From: Hymenobacter nivis
Lineage (GTDB): Bacteria > Bacteroidota > Bacteroidia > Cytophagales > Hymenobacteraceae
Direction of reading: 5' to 3'
Assembly (NCBI RefSeq): GCF_003149515.1
Contig: NZ_CP029145.1
Coordinates: 620,001-684,000, forward strand
Length of the DNA: 64,000 nucleotides
The stretch's first letter is position 1. The number at the start of each line of letters is the position of its first letter. The position numbers and the translations under genes are program-made. Below, one piece after another: positions 1 through 10,121 of this stretch. The notes beneath the pieces are model-generated. The model was not told the DNA's origin. It searched no databases and was given only the letters and a program-made list of their open reading frames with translations.

Positions 1-260
1 AACGGCACGTAAAGATAGGGCCCCAACGGCCCGTAGCGGCGAAAAGTGCCGCCCATCGGCTCGTCCTGGCCCAAATCTTTTTCTGGCTTCTTGGAAGTAA
101 TGCAAGCATGCTTTTGGTCAACTCATCCCACTTAGAGAGTGGCAAAATGGCTAGGAAAATACCCAAAAAATCCTCCTGGCCGTGCGGCAAGGGTTCTCCT
201 TACACCTAAACAAATCTATGCGCCAGAGCAGTTTCCAGGTTGATGTGCATACCTATTTGC

Positions 261-345
261 GGTGTAGGGGCGGGGCTTGCCCCCGCCCGAATCATTGAAC
301 GGTGACCGTGGCAACAATTTGGGCGGGGGCAAGCCCCACCTCTAC
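261..345. repeat. Intergenic inverted repeat, GGGGCTTGCCCC family
   Basis: Arms of about 29 bases (261-292 and 316-345) share the core CGGGGCTTGCCCCCGCCC and its complement, with a loop of about 24 bases. The same family recurs at 19437-19532 (core GCGGGGCTTGTCCCCGCCCG), so this is a dispersed element and not a one-off terminator. Mobility or function is unknown. Confidence 0.8.
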
Positions 346-480
346 CGGAACAGCGATGTATACCAACCTGGGAGCCGCTCCAAGGCTACCAAAAGCACCT
401 GCCAAGCCATACTAGGCAGCTGCCGGTCCGTCGGCTTTTTCAGCCGGCCAACCAATTATTGTTAGGGAGAATAAGCGGAT

Positions 481-503
481 ACCGGCCAACCGGCCAACCG
501 GCC
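481..503. repeat. Short tandem repeat (AACCGGCC)
   Basis: Nearly three copies of an eight-base unit that is itself rich in CCGG palindromes. It lies inside the non-coding stretch at the window start, and the flanking bases also contain GGCCAACC and GGCCGC variants. Confidence 0.7.
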
Positions 504-638
504 GCAATAACTGGCCGCCCGGACCGAATACTGGTCCGAAAGCCGCAAAAGCGCCCCGTCATTCGCCTATACCGCCGCAAGCGCGCGGCCGTGCCGAGGT
601 GCAATAAGCCCTTGCATCCGTGCGGTGCGGCCACCAAC

Positions 639-1067
639 TTATGGCCGCCCCTGCACAAATGGAAAACCTGGCCGGCCCAGCGCGCTCCGTAATAGTTGCA
701 ATGGCAACGGCTCAGCCCACACGTCGGGTAGGGTATTTTTACGGTAGGTCTCCGATAGGTTCCGGTACGGGTCGTAGGGTGGATAGGCCCAGACGCCGGT
801 TAGGTCGCGGCGTGGCGCCGGTTCCTCAGTACACAAGGAGTGAGTCGCAGAAACTGGCAGCGGGGTAAAGGCCGCTGCCGCTCGTACCGTAGGGATAAGG
901 GTTACTGCTGGCAAGGCAGGCACCGGGCCACCGGGTAGTAGCACCAAGCTAAGGCGTGGTTCGTTCGTCGGATGGCGGAGAAAGTAAGCTGGTCCGGGCT
1001 GGTTTTGGGCCACTGCTGCCAGGGAGAAGCTAAAACAAGCAGCTAGCAGCAGGGCGCGAATACGCAT
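639..1067 (-). CDS. Hypothetical small secreted protein
   Basis: A 142-residue protein with no domain I recognise. The chosen start gives a typical export signal: Arg-rich start, hydrophobic stretch rich in Leu/Ala, then AVAQ near residue 21. An ATG seven codons upstream is also possible but would put extra residues before the signal. The rest is rich in Pro, Leu and Arg, with PPYDPYRNLSETYR near the middle. It stands alone, followed by the repeat-rich stretch. It is probably periplasmic or secreted. The function is unknown, and a spurious frame cannot be excluded. Confidence 0.5.
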   Translation of the reverse strand: MRIRALLLAACFSFSLAAVAQNQPGPAYFLRHPTNEPRLSLVLLPGGPVPALPAVTLIPTVRAAAAFTPLPVSATHSLCTEEPAPRRDLTGVWAYPPYDPYRNLSETYRKNTLPDVWAEPLPLQLLRSALGRPGFPFVQGRP

Positions 1068-1202
1068 AGGATGGTAGGCAAAAGGCAAGCAAAAGTTGAC
1101 GCTGGCAATTGCATAAATTTACATATAATAATTTAACCATTAATTATTGGCTTTCTTATTGATGATTAGTTTGTTGCACCCGAATTAATGCAGGCCAGTT
1201 AC

Positions 1203-1662
1203 TTAGCCGGGTGTTTCACCCGCTGCCATCAGCGCGCCCAAATCGAGGGGATGAGTGTACATGGTGAGGCCGCCGGCTGCGTCGCGGGGCCAGGCGGCCG
1301 GTGCCGGTCCCAGCACAGCTCCAGGCCGTTGCCGTCGGGGGCGTTGAGGTACTCGGTTCCGACACGCCGTGGTCGGCCGCGCCGCTCAGCGGGTAGCCGG
1401 CCGCCACCAGCCGGCCCACCACGCGGCCCAGGTTGGCGCGGGTGGGGTAGAGCAGGGCGGCGTGGTAGAGGCCCGCCGCGCCCTGGGTGCGCGCCGGGGC
1501 CCCGCCCAGGCTGTTTCGGGTGTTCAGTCCGATATGGTGATGGTAGCCCCTGGCTCCCAAAAAAGCGGCCTGCTCGCCGTAACGCTGCTGCAATTCAAAG
1601 CCCAGCAGGCCCTGGTAAAATGCCAGCGCCCGGTCGGTGACTTGCAAATGCACGTGGCCCAC
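1203..1662 (-). pseudogene. VOC-family (glyoxalase/dioxygenase fold) gene, frameshifted
   Basis: The first 95 or so residues match a VOC protein: GHVHLQV, LAFYQGLLGFEL, then GYHHHIGLNT, DHGVSE. The expected C-terminus then appears in other frames. YLNAPDGNGLEL follows a shift near 1350-1358, and WPRDAAGGLTMYTHPLDLG follows a second shift near 1290-1300, ending at the stop at 1203. The N-terminus also lacks a good start: GTG at 1662 is used here and the homologous residues seem to begin a few codons earlier. The gene follows the aldo/keto reductase (stop 1685) on the same strand, so the two may once have been cotranscribed. Two separate shifts favour a true pseudogene, but consensus errors are possible. 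Confidence 0.8.
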
Positions 1663-1684
1663 TTGGGCCCCAGCTATTGGGCGT

Positions 1685-2704
1685 TTAAGCCGCGGCTGTG
1701 TCCGCTGGCTTCTGCAAAATCTGCTCGATGCGGGCCAGTTCGTCGGCGCTGAAATTCAGGTTCTGGAGGCAGTGCAGCGAGTCGGCGAGCTGGGCGGGGC
1801 GGCTGGCTCCTACCAGCACGGAGGTCACCCGGTCGTCCTTCAGCAGCCAGGCCAGGGCCATTTGGGCCAGGCTCTGGCCGCGGGCCTGAGCTACCGTATT
1901 CAGCTGCTGGAGCTGGGCCACCACGGTGGGCGTCACCTGCTCGCGCTGCAAAAAGCCCGTGCTGCTAGCCGCCCGCGAGTCGTCGGGGATACCCTGTAAG
2001 TACTTGTCCGACAGCAGGCCCTGGGCCAGGGGCGAGAATGGGATGCAGCCCACACCTTCCGCGCCCAGCACGTCGAGCAGGCCGGCCTCGGGGTCGCGCA
2101 CCAGCATGGAGTACTTGGGCTGGTGGATGAGGCAGGGCGTGCCCATTTCGCGCAGCAGGCCAATGGCCTTTTGGGCCTCCTCGGGCCCGTAGTTCGATAG
2201 GCCTACGTACAGGGCCTTGCCCTGGCGCACAGCATGGGCCAGGGCCCCCATGCTTTCTTCCAGCGGCGTGTCGGGGTCGGGCCGGTGGTGGTAGAAGATA
2301 TCGACATACTCCAGGCCCATGCGCTTGAGGCTTTGGTCGAGGCTGGCCAGCAGGTACTTGCGCGAACCCCACTCGCCGTAGGGGCCCTCCCACATGCCGT
2401 AGCCGGCCTTGGTGGAAATGATGAGCTCGTCGCGGTACGCGGCAAAATCCTGGGCCAGCACCTTGCCAAAGTTCAGCTCGGCCGAGCCGGGGGGCGGGCC
2501 GTAATTGTTGGCCAGGTCGAAGTGGGTGATGCCGTTATCGAAGGCCAGGTGCAGGGTTTGGCGGCCGGTGGCCAGCGCGTCCACGTCGCCGAAGTTGTGC
2601 CAGAGGCCCAGCGAAATGGCGGGCAGCTTGAGGCCGCTTTTGCCGCAGCGGCGGTAGGGTAGGGCTTGGTAGCGATCCGCAGCGGGGAGGTATTGGGGAG
2701 GCAT
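1685..2704 (-). CDS. Aldo/keto reductase, L-glyceraldehyde-3-phosphate reductase (YghZ/GPR) type
   Basis: A 339-residue NADPH-dependent aldo/keto reductase that would reduce small aldehydes in the cytoplasm. The catalytic tetrad is visible: Asp and Tyr in THFDLANNYG, Lys in ISTKAGYG, His in FYHHRPD. The loop MWEGPYGEWGSRK and the PPPGSAE segment are typical of the YghZ/GPR branch, some members of which detoxify methylglyoxal or reduce glyceraldehyde 3-phosphate. The start at MPPQYLPAADRYQ suits the family; longer frames run into the inverted repeat at 2733-2840. Its neighbour downstream is a VOC-family pseudogene, a fold that includes glyoxalases, which hints at a lost aldehyde-detoxification pair (inference). 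Confidence 0.92.
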   Translation of the reverse strand: MPPQYLPAADRYQALPYRRCGKSGLKLPAISLGLWHNFGDVDALATGRQTLHLAFDNGITHFDLANNYGPPPGSAELNFGKVLAQDFAAYRDELIISTKAGYGMWEGPYGEWGSRKYLLASLDQSLKRMGLEYVDIFYHHRPDPDTPLEESMGALAHAVRQGKALYVGLSNYGPEEAQKAIGLLREMGTPCLIHQPKYSMLVRDPEAGLLDVLGAEGVGCIPFSPLAQGLLSDKYLQGIPDDSRAASSTGFLQREQVTPTVVAQLQQLNTVAQARGQSLAQMALAWLLKDDRVTSVLVGASRPAQLADSLHCLQNLNFSADELARIEQILQKPADTAAA

Positions 2705-2732
2705 GAAAAGGGGAAAAGGTTGAGGGCCAGCC

Positions 2733-2840
2733 TGGAATATAGAAACGCATCTTTGCGTCTCAGGATTAAACGACAGATCGGAACAGTGTCTAGTCAAGTC
2801 GTGCAATACCTGAGACGCAAAGATGCGTCTCTACATTCCA
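2733..2840. repeat. Intergenic inverted repeat (AGACGCAAAGATGCGTCT type)
   Basis: Arms 2733-2765 and 2807-2840 are near-perfect complements about 33 bases long; each contains the smaller palindrome GACGCAAAGATGCGTC, so the structure is a hairpin whose arms are themselves hairpins. It sits between the DUF1573 gene and the aldo/keto reductase, just upstream of the latter, where a promoter would be expected. Confidence 0.85.
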
Positions 2841-2886
2841 GTATTGCTTGCAGTAGCTTGGTTAAACGCAGCACCCACGCCGCTGG

Positions 2887-3666
2887 CTATTTAAAAGGAA
2901 CGGTGGTGCCGCTTTCCTTGACGAGGCTTTCGGGGGCCAGGGTGCGCACCACGGTGGCGCGCAGCGTGAGCTTGGCGTCGGCGGGTGTGGCCACGTCGTT
3001 CGATTGCAGCGTTACCACGTCGGCCAGGGCCCCCAGCTGGCGCGGGGCGTACACCAGCTCCACGGGGGCGCTTTGGCCGGGGGCGATGGGGGCGGGTGGT
3101 ATCTTGTAGCCCACGCAGTAGCAGGCGCTGCTGAGGGCCCCCAGCACGAGCGGGCGCTTGCCGGCGTTGCGCACCACAAAGCGCGCGCTGAGTTGCTGCC
3201 CGCTTTCGAGCCGGCCGAAATCGTGGCCCGGGGCACCCTCCACCACCAGGCGCGGCGAGCGGGCAATTTCGGCGGGCGTCAGGGTTTTCTTCTGCTCGGC
3301 CTGGGTCAGCACTGTGCCCTTGATGGTGAGCACATGGCTGGGCTCGGCGGCGTTGCTGGTCACGGTCACGGTTTTGCTGAACACGCCGGGCCGGCCGGCG
3401 CTGCTGTACACGGCGCGCACCACGCCCGACTTGCCGGGCAGCACCGGCGTTTTGGTCCAGTCGGGGGTGGTGCAGCCGCAGCTGGCCTGCACGTTGGCGA
3501 TGACCACGGGCTGGTTGCCGGTGTTCGTGAACCGGAACGCGTGGGTGGCCTGCGTGCCCTCCGGTACGGCGCCGAAATCGTGCAGGTCGCGCTCGAACGT
3601 GAGTGCGCCCTGGGCCCGGGCCCCCAGGGTGCCGGCCAACAAAGCGAGGGCAAAAATGTATTTCAT
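2887..3666 (-). CDS. DUF1573 domain secreted protein
   Basis: A 259-residue exported protein with a signal peptide (MKYIFALALLAGTLGARAQ) and two DUF1573-type immunoglobulin-like repeats. The first contains HDFGAVPEGTQATHAFRFTN and ASCGCTTPDW; the second contains HDFGRLESGQQLSARF and SACYCVGY. The paired Cys in SCGCT is the hallmark of the family. The function of DUF1573 proteins is not established; they are common in Bacteroidota and thought to be periplasmic or surface-located. The start was chosen because it gives a clean signal peptide; the longer frame has none. It is transcribed away from the E1 dehydrogenase gene. Confidence 0.9.
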   Translation of the reverse strand: MKYIFALALLAGTLGARAQGALTFERDLHDFGAVPEGTQATHAFRFTNTGNQPVVIANVQASCGCTTPDWTKTPVLPGKSGVVRAVYSSAGRPGVFSKTVTVTSNAAEPSHVLTIKGTVLTQAEQKKTLTPAEIARSPRLVVEGAPGHDFGRLESGQQLSARFVVRNAGKRPLVLGALSSACYCVGYKIPPAPIAPGQSAPVELVYAPRQLGALADVVTLQSNDVATPADAKLTLRATVVRTLAPESLVKESGTTVPFK

Positions 3667-3768
3667 ACGCAGAGCGTTAGAGAAATGGAGCCGGGGCCCC
3701 GGGGGTAAACCGCGGCGGCCGGCGGGCCAGGCAAATATACACCGGGCCCCCGCCCACGCCCGGCGCCC

Positions 3769-3776
3769 TATTTTTG
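3769..3776 (+). promoter_or_regulatory. Candidate -7 box (TATTTTTG) for the E1 gene
   Basis: Perfect match to the Bacteroidota -7 consensus TAnnTTTG, 64 bases before the E1 start codon. I see no clear -33 TTTG element at the usual distance, so the call rests on the -7 box and position only. Confidence 0.4.
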
Positions 3777-3839
3777 TACCGGCTCCGGCCGTTTTGCCCT
3801 TCTCCACATCCCACCCGCTCTACTTAAGTTTTCTAGCCC

Positions 3840-6257
3840 ATGCCCACTGCCGAACTCACCGCTCCGGCCCCCACGGCCGCCCTGGCCCTGGCCGATATTC
3901 TGCACGACTACCGCTTGGGGTGGGAGAGCCGGCACGCCTCGCTCGCTGGCCGCAAAGAAGTGTTTATGGGCAAGGCCAAATTTGGTATTTTTGGCGATGG
4001 CAAAGAGCTGCCCCAGCTGGCCATGGCCCGCGCCTTTAAGAACGGTGACTTCCGCGCCGGCTACTACCGCGACCAAACCTTTATGGTGGCCATCGGGGAG
4101 CTTACCTGGCAGCAGTACTTCGCCCAGCTCTACGCCAACCCCGACGTGGAGGCCGAGCCCGCCACCGCCGGCCGCGCCATGAACGGCCACTTCGGCACCC
4201 GCCTGCTCGACGACAACGGCCTGTTCAAACCCCAGACTTCGACCAAAAACTCATCGGCCGACATCTCGCCCACCGCTGCCCAAATGCCGCGCCTCGTGGG
4301 CCTGGCCTACGCCAGCAAGCTCTACCGCCTTAACCCCGAGCTGCATCAATTCAGCGACTTTTCGGTGAATGGCAACGAGGTGGCCTTTGGCACCATCGGC
4401 AACGCCAGCACTTCGGAAGGCATGTTTTTTGAGGCCCTGAACGCGGCCGGCGTGCTCCAGATTCCGCTTCTGGTGAGCGTGTGGGACGACCACTACGGCA
4501 TCTCGGTGCCCGCCGAGTACCAGACCACCAAGCAGAGCATTTCGGCCATTATGGCCGGCTTGCAGCGCGACGGCGAGGGGGAGCCCGGCTTTGAGATTTT
4601 TGTGGTGAAGGGCTGGGATTATCCCGCTCTGGTGGACGCCTACCAGCGCGCGGCCGCCGTGTGCCGCGCTCAGCACGTGCCCGTGCTCTTCCACGTCACC
4701 GAGCTCACGCAGCCCCAGGGCCACAGCACCAGCGGCTCGCACGAGCGCTACAAGCCCAAAACGCGCCTGCGCTGGGAAGAAGAGCACGACTGCCTGCTGA
4801 AAATGCGCGAGTGGCTGCTGGCCGAGGGCCACGCCACCGCCGCCGAGCTCGACGCCCTCGAAAAGGACGCCGCTGCCACCGTTAAGCAGGCCCGCACCGC
4901 TGCCTGGTCGGCCTTTGTGGATCCCATCAAGAATGAGCGCGACGCCACCGTGGCCCTGCTCGACCGCCTGGTGAAAGCCACCGGCACCGAGCACGCCCTG
5001 GCCGAAACCGTGAACCAGCTGCGCACCAACCCCGCGCCTATCCGCGCCGACAGCGTGCGCACCCTGCGCCAGGCCCTGCGCCAGGTGCGCGGCCTGCGCC
5101 ACCCCGGCCGCCGCGCCGTGCAGCAGTACTTGGAGCAGCTGCAAGGCGAAAACGCCGACCGCTACAACGCCAATCTCTTCAGCCAGAGCGAGGAAGCCGT
5201 GGGCAACATCGACGAAGTGCCCGTGGCCTACGCCGAAACCCCGCCCGTGGTGGACGGCCGCGAGGTGCTGCAAGCCTGCTTTACGGCCAACTTCGAGCGC
5301 GACCCGCGCATTTTCGCTATCGGCGAGGACGTGGGCCAGATCGGCGACGTGAACCAGGCCTTTGCCGGCTTGCAGGAAAAATTTGGCGAGCTGCGCGTGA
5401 CCGACACCGGCATCCGTGAGTGCACCATCATCGGGCAGGGTATCGGTGCGGCCCTGCGCGGGCTGCGGCCCATTACTGAGATTCAGTACCTCGACTACCT
5501 GCTGTACGCGGTGCAGATTCTGAGCGACGACCTCGCCTGCCTCCAGTACCGCACCAAGGGCGGCCAGAAGGCCCCGCTTATTGTGCGCACCCGTGGCCAT
5601 CGCCTGGAGGGTATCTGGCACTCGGGCTCGCCCATGGGCCTGCTGCTGAGCACGCTGCGCGGCATCCACGTGTGCGTGCCCCGCGACATGACCCGCGCCG
5701 CCGGCTTCTACAACACGCTGCTGCGGAGCGACGAGCCGGCCGTAGTGGTGGAGTGCCTGAATGGCTACCGCCTCAAAGAAAAGCTGCCCGCCAACGTGGG
5801 CGAGTTCACGCTGCCGCTGGGCCGTCCCGAGGTGCTGCGCGCCGGCACCGACATCACCATCGTCACCTACGGCTCAATGTGCCGGGTGGTGATGGAGGCC
5901 GCCGCCCAGCTGGCCGCCGAAGGTATTTCGGCCGAAGTCATCGACGTGCAAACCCTGCTGCCCTTCGATACCGAGCACCTCATCGCCGACAGCCTGCGCA
6001 AAACCGGCCGCGTGCTGTTTGCCGATGAGGACGTGCCCGGCGGGGCCTCGGCCTTCATGCTCCAGCACGTCATCGACGAGCAAAACGGCTACCAGCTGCT
6101 CGACGCGGCTCCGCGCTGCCTCTCGGCCCAGGCCCACCGCCCGGCCTACAGCTCCGACGGCGACTACTTCAGCAAGCCCAACGTGGAGGATGTATTCGAC
6201 GCTGCCTACGCCCTGCTTAGCGAAGCCGACCCGGAGCAGTTTCCGGAAATCTATTAA
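3840..6257 (+). CDS. Fused alpha/beta E1 component of a 2-oxoacid dehydrogenase (TPP-dependent)
   Basis: An 805-residue fusion of E1 alpha (about residues 1-420) and E1 beta (about 455-805), as is common in Bacteroidota. It decarboxylates a 2-oxoacid and passes the acyl group to the lipoyl E2 subunit. The alpha half has GHFGTR, the TPP-region segment FGTIGNASTSEG and WDDHYGISVP. The beta half has IFAIGEDVGQIGDVNQAF near residue 490, TDTGIRE and a transketolase C-terminal domain from RAGTDITIVTYGS near 665. Branched-chain 2-oxoacid is the likelier substrate, but pyruvate cannot be excluded from sequence alone. E2 and E3 are not adjacent. The gene ends in a strong terminator shared with the convergent lipoprotein gene. 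Confidence 0.92.
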   Translation: MPTAELTAPAPTAALALADILHDYRLGWESRHASLAGRKEVFMGKAKFGIFGDGKELPQLAMARAFKNGDFRAGYYRDQTFMVAIGELTWQQYFAQLYANPDVEAEPATAGRAMNGHFGTRLLDDNGLFKPQTSTKNSSADISPTAAQMPRLVGLAYASKLYRLNPELHQFSDFSVNGNEVAFGTIGNASTSEGMFFEALNAAGVLQIPLLVSVWDDHYGISVPAEYQTTKQSISAIMAGLQRDGEGEPGFEIFVVKGWDYPALVDAYQRAAAVCRAQHVPVLFHVTELTQPQGHSTSGSHERYKPKTRLRWEEEHDCLLKMREWLLAEGHATAAELDALEKDAAATVKQARTAAWSAFVDPIKNERDATVALLDRLVKATGTEHALAETVNQLRTNPAPIRADSVRTLRQALRQVRGLRHPGRRAVQQYLEQLQGENADRYNANLFSQSEEAVGNIDEVPVAYAETPPVVDGREVLQACFTANFERDPRIFAIGEDVGQIGDVNQAFAGLQEKFGELRVTDTGIRECTIIGQGIGAALRGLRPITEIQYLDYLLYAVQILSDDLACLQYRTKGGQKAPLIVRTRGHRLEGIWHSGSPMGLLLSTLRGIHVCVPRDMTRAAGFYNTLLRSDEPAVVVECLNGYRLKEKLPANVGEFTLPLGRPEVLRAGTDITIVTYGSMCRVVMEAAAQLAAEGISAEVIDVQTLLPFDTEHLIADSLRKTGRVLFADEDVPGGASAFMLQHVIDEQNGYQLLDAAPRCLSAQAHRPAYSSDGDYFSKPNVEDVFDAAYALLSEADPEQFPEIY

Positions 6258-6302
6258 GTTACTGGTCTGTACATCGGACTACAAAGGCTAAGCTACATCA
6301 CC

Positions 6303-6343
6303 AAAAAAACGGCCGCCTTCCCAACGGGAGGCGGCCGTTTTTA
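6303..6343. terminator. Bidirectional terminator hairpin
   Basis: AAAAAAACGGCCGCCT and its complement AGGCGGCCGTTTTT flank a short loop, with A and T tracts on both sides. It lies between the convergent E1 and lipoprotein genes and can serve both. Confidence 0.9.
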
Positions 6344-6360
6344 CCGTCAGGTGCGGGGCC

Positions 6361-6909
6361 CTACGGGATGATGATGCTGTTGGTGGTTACCACGTTGCTT
6401 TCGTGCAACGCCCGGTCCTGAATGCTGACGACGAATCGTACTTCCTGGTGAGGGCGGAAAGGATACCCGGGGATGTAATCCTTGCCAAAAACGAGCGTCC
6501 CCTTTACCGGGGCAGCTTTAGTTCCGTCGGCGGTAATGCGCGGGAAACGGCCGTTGTAGTTAAGCTTGGGATTGGGATTAATGTAGGGCTGAAAATTACC
6601 TTGCCCATCCTTTATGTAGGGTTGAAGAAAATAATTGTTGTTGTTGCGGTTGTTGCCTCCCCGGTAAGCATAAACCCCGGCAGTATCGCCATCAGCCAAT
6701 CCCAGGTCGCCGTTACCATCCTGGTAAGAAACAGTGATGGCTATGGAATCGGAAGTGCCCGACTTGCTTGCCAGGCGTTTGTAGAATATCTGCGGGTTGC
6801 TAATGCTGGGCGTATCGGAGTAGTCGGGCGGGTTGAGGCAGCTACTGACGGCCCCGGCCGCAACGGCCAGTAGCCCAGCCAGGCGCAATGAGTAGAATAA
6901 AGTGCGCAT
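6361..6909 (-). CDS. Hypothetical lipoprotein
   Basis: A 182-residue protein with a lipoprotein signal: basic start MRTLFYSLRLAG, a hydrophobic run and the lipobox VSSC at about residue 23. It is likely anchored to the inner or outer membrane facing the periplasm or surface. The mature part contains ITVSYQDGNGDLGLADGDT, an Asp/Gly-rich segment typical of Bacteroidota lipoproteins that may bind calcium. An Asn-rich stretch (GGNNRNNNNY) and VRFVVSIQDRALHESNVV near the end follow. No function can be assigned. The start was chosen for the signal peptide; the longer frame overlaps the divergent LuxE-like gene. Confidence 0.8.
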   Translation of the reverse strand: MRTLFYSLRLAGLLAVAAGAVSSCLNPPDYSDTPSISNPQIFYKRLASKSGTSDSIAITVSYQDGNGDLGLADGDTAGVYAYRGGNNRNNNNYFLQPYIKDGQGNFQPYINPNPKLNYNGRFPRITADGTKAAPVKGTLVFGKDYIPGYPFRPHQEVRFVVSIQDRALHESNVVTTNSIIIP

Positions 6910-7029
6910 AGAAGAGTGAAAAGACGAAAGTGAACCCACCCCGGGGCCCCTAAAAGCGGCCCGAATGTACGTTTCTCGCAACGAAGCCGGCGCGGTTTTG
7001 TTGTGCCCTGCTAACCCCTCCGCCTGCCA

Positions 7030-8034
7030 ATGAGTTTCCGCGCCGAATTCCTGCGCCAGCTGCCCGCTGTATCGGCCGCCACCTTCGAGGCGGCGGCTCT
7101 GGCCCTGTTCCGCCACCAGGCCGCCCACTGCCCGCCCTACGCCGCCTACCTGCACCAGCTGGGCCGGGCTCCCGCCGCCGTGGGGGCCCTGGCCGACATC
7201 CCGTTTTTACCCATCGAGTTCTTCAAAACCCACGACGTGCGCACCGAGCCCGCCGCCTGGGGCCCCCAGGAAGAATTCCTGAGCAGCGGCACCACCCGCC
7301 AGCAGCGCAGCCGCCACCTGCTGCGCGACCCGCAGCTGTACCGCGACAACGCCGCCCGCATTTTCGAGCAGTTCTACGGCCCCCTCCCGGGCTGGACGTT
7401 CCTGGCCCTGCTGCCCTCGTACCTGGAGCAGGGGCAGTCGTCGCTGGTGGCGATGGTGGACGACTTTGCCCGGCGCTCGGGGCAGGCGCAGCCCGCGTTT
7501 TTCCTGCACGACCACCGGGCCCTGCGCCAGGCCCTGGCCGAAGCCCAGCAGGCCGCCGGCCGCCGCGTGCTGCTCATCGGCGTGAGCTACGCCCTGCTGG
7601 ATTTGGCCGCCGAAGCGGGCCCCGCGCCCGAGCTGCAAGGCCTGACGGTGCTCGAAACCGGGGGCATGAAGGGGCGCCGCCGCGAGCTGATTCGGGAGGA
7701 GCTGCACCAGGAGCTGCAACGCGCCTTCGGGCCCGCCGGCATCCACTCCGAGTACGGCATGACGGAGCTGCTCAGCCAGGCCTATTCGCTGGGCGATGGG
7801 CGCTTCCACTGCCCGCCACCGCTGCGCGTGCTGCTGCGCGACCCCGCCGACCCGTTCGACGTGGCCGAGCGCCGGCCCGACGGCGCCATCAACGTCATCG
7901 ACCTGGCCAACATTGATTCGTGTGCCTTCATCGAAACCAAAGATTTAGCCGTGCAGCACCCCGACGGCTCCTTCGAAGTGCTGGGCCGCATGGATAATTC
8001 GGACGTGCGCGGCTGCAACCAGCTAGTGATGTGA
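7030..8034 (+). CDS. LuxE/PaaK-like acyl-protein synthetase family protein
   Basis: A 334-residue member of the LuxE acyl-protein synthetase family (adenylate-forming). Visible features are IPFLPIEFFKTHDV near residue 57, the nucleotide-binding-like SSGTTRQQRSR near 84, LETGGMKGRRREL near 214 and the AMP-region HSEYGMTELLSQAYS near 240. LuxE of luminous bacteria activates fatty acids for reduction. Homologues in Bacteroidota lie outside lux operons and are thought to activate an acyl or aryl acid for surface or lipid chemistry; the substrate is unknown. No partner reductase is adjacent. A long inverted repeat (8063-8190) separates it from lepA. Confidence 0.85.
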   Translation: MSFRAEFLRQLPAVSAATFEAAALALFRHQAAHCPPYAAYLHQLGRAPAAVGALADIPFLPIEFFKTHDVRTEPAAWGPQEEFLSSGTTRQQRSRHLLRDPQLYRDNAARIFEQFYGPLPGWTFLALLPSYLEQGQSSLVAMVDDFARRSGQAQPAFFLHDHRALRQALAEAQQAAGRRVLLIGVSYALLDLAAEAGPAPELQGLTVLETGGMKGRRRELIREELHQELQRAFGPAGIHSEYGMTELLSQAYSLGDGRFHCPPPLRVLLRDPADPFDVAERRPDGAINVIDLANIDSCAFIETKDLAVQHPDGSFEVLGRMDNSDVRGCNQLVM

Positions 8035-8062
8035 GGCAATATTTGGGGCCCCGGAAACGGCC

Positions 8063-8190
8063 CGGGCTGCCGGCTTTTCGCCGGCTGCCTGGTAATCGTT
8101 GAATCATTGCCCGGGTTCCCCAGGGCCTCCAAACCGCCGTTGTACCCGGCGCAATGATTAGCGGGCAGCCGGCAAAAACCCGGCAGCCCG
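8063..8190. repeat. Intergenic inverted repeat, GGCTGCCGGC family
   Basis: Arms 8063-8109 and 8150-8190 are imperfect complements, each with the core GGGCTGCCGGCTTTTCGCCG or its complement followed by AATCGTTGAATCATTG. The same core is found at 18431-18561 and 22878-22983, making this the most repeated intergenic family in the window. It fills most of the gap between the LuxE-like gene and lepA. Confidence 0.85.
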
Positions 8191-8280
8191 CCCCCGCGAT
8201 GCGGGCTATAAAGTGCGCGCTGCTGGCTAATTGGCACTGCTTTCGCCGTACCTTCGTTCTCCTGAAAAAACCGCCCTCCG

Positions 8281-10068
<1,788 letters not shown>

Positions 10069-10076
10069 TTTTGGGA

Positions 10077-10107
10077 AAACGCGGCTCCATTGGGGGCCGC
10101 GTTTTTT
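10077..10107 (+). terminator. Intrinsic terminator of lepA
   Basis: ACGCGGCTCC / GGGGCCGCGT stem with a four-base loop followed by seven T, nine bases after the lepA stop codon. Confidence 0.9.
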
Positions 10108-10121
10108 TGTTCATTTATAAC

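Larger units (their letters stand above)
1..638. other. Repeat-rich intergenic stretch, no gene supported
   Basis: I see no convincing coding region; the open frames here are short, lack a recognisable domain and overlap repeats. The stretch holds a GC-rich inverted repeat (261-345), a tandem AACCGGCC-type repeat (481-503), and a copy of a GGTCCGtCGGCTTTTTCAGCCGGC-like hairpin core (422-446) that recurs at 37539-37609. A gene running in from before base 1 cannot be excluded. Confidence 0.6.

Noticed and set aside
6403..6873. Long + strand frame opposite the lipoprotein gene
   Set aside because: Antisense shadow of a gene with a clear lipoprotein signal.
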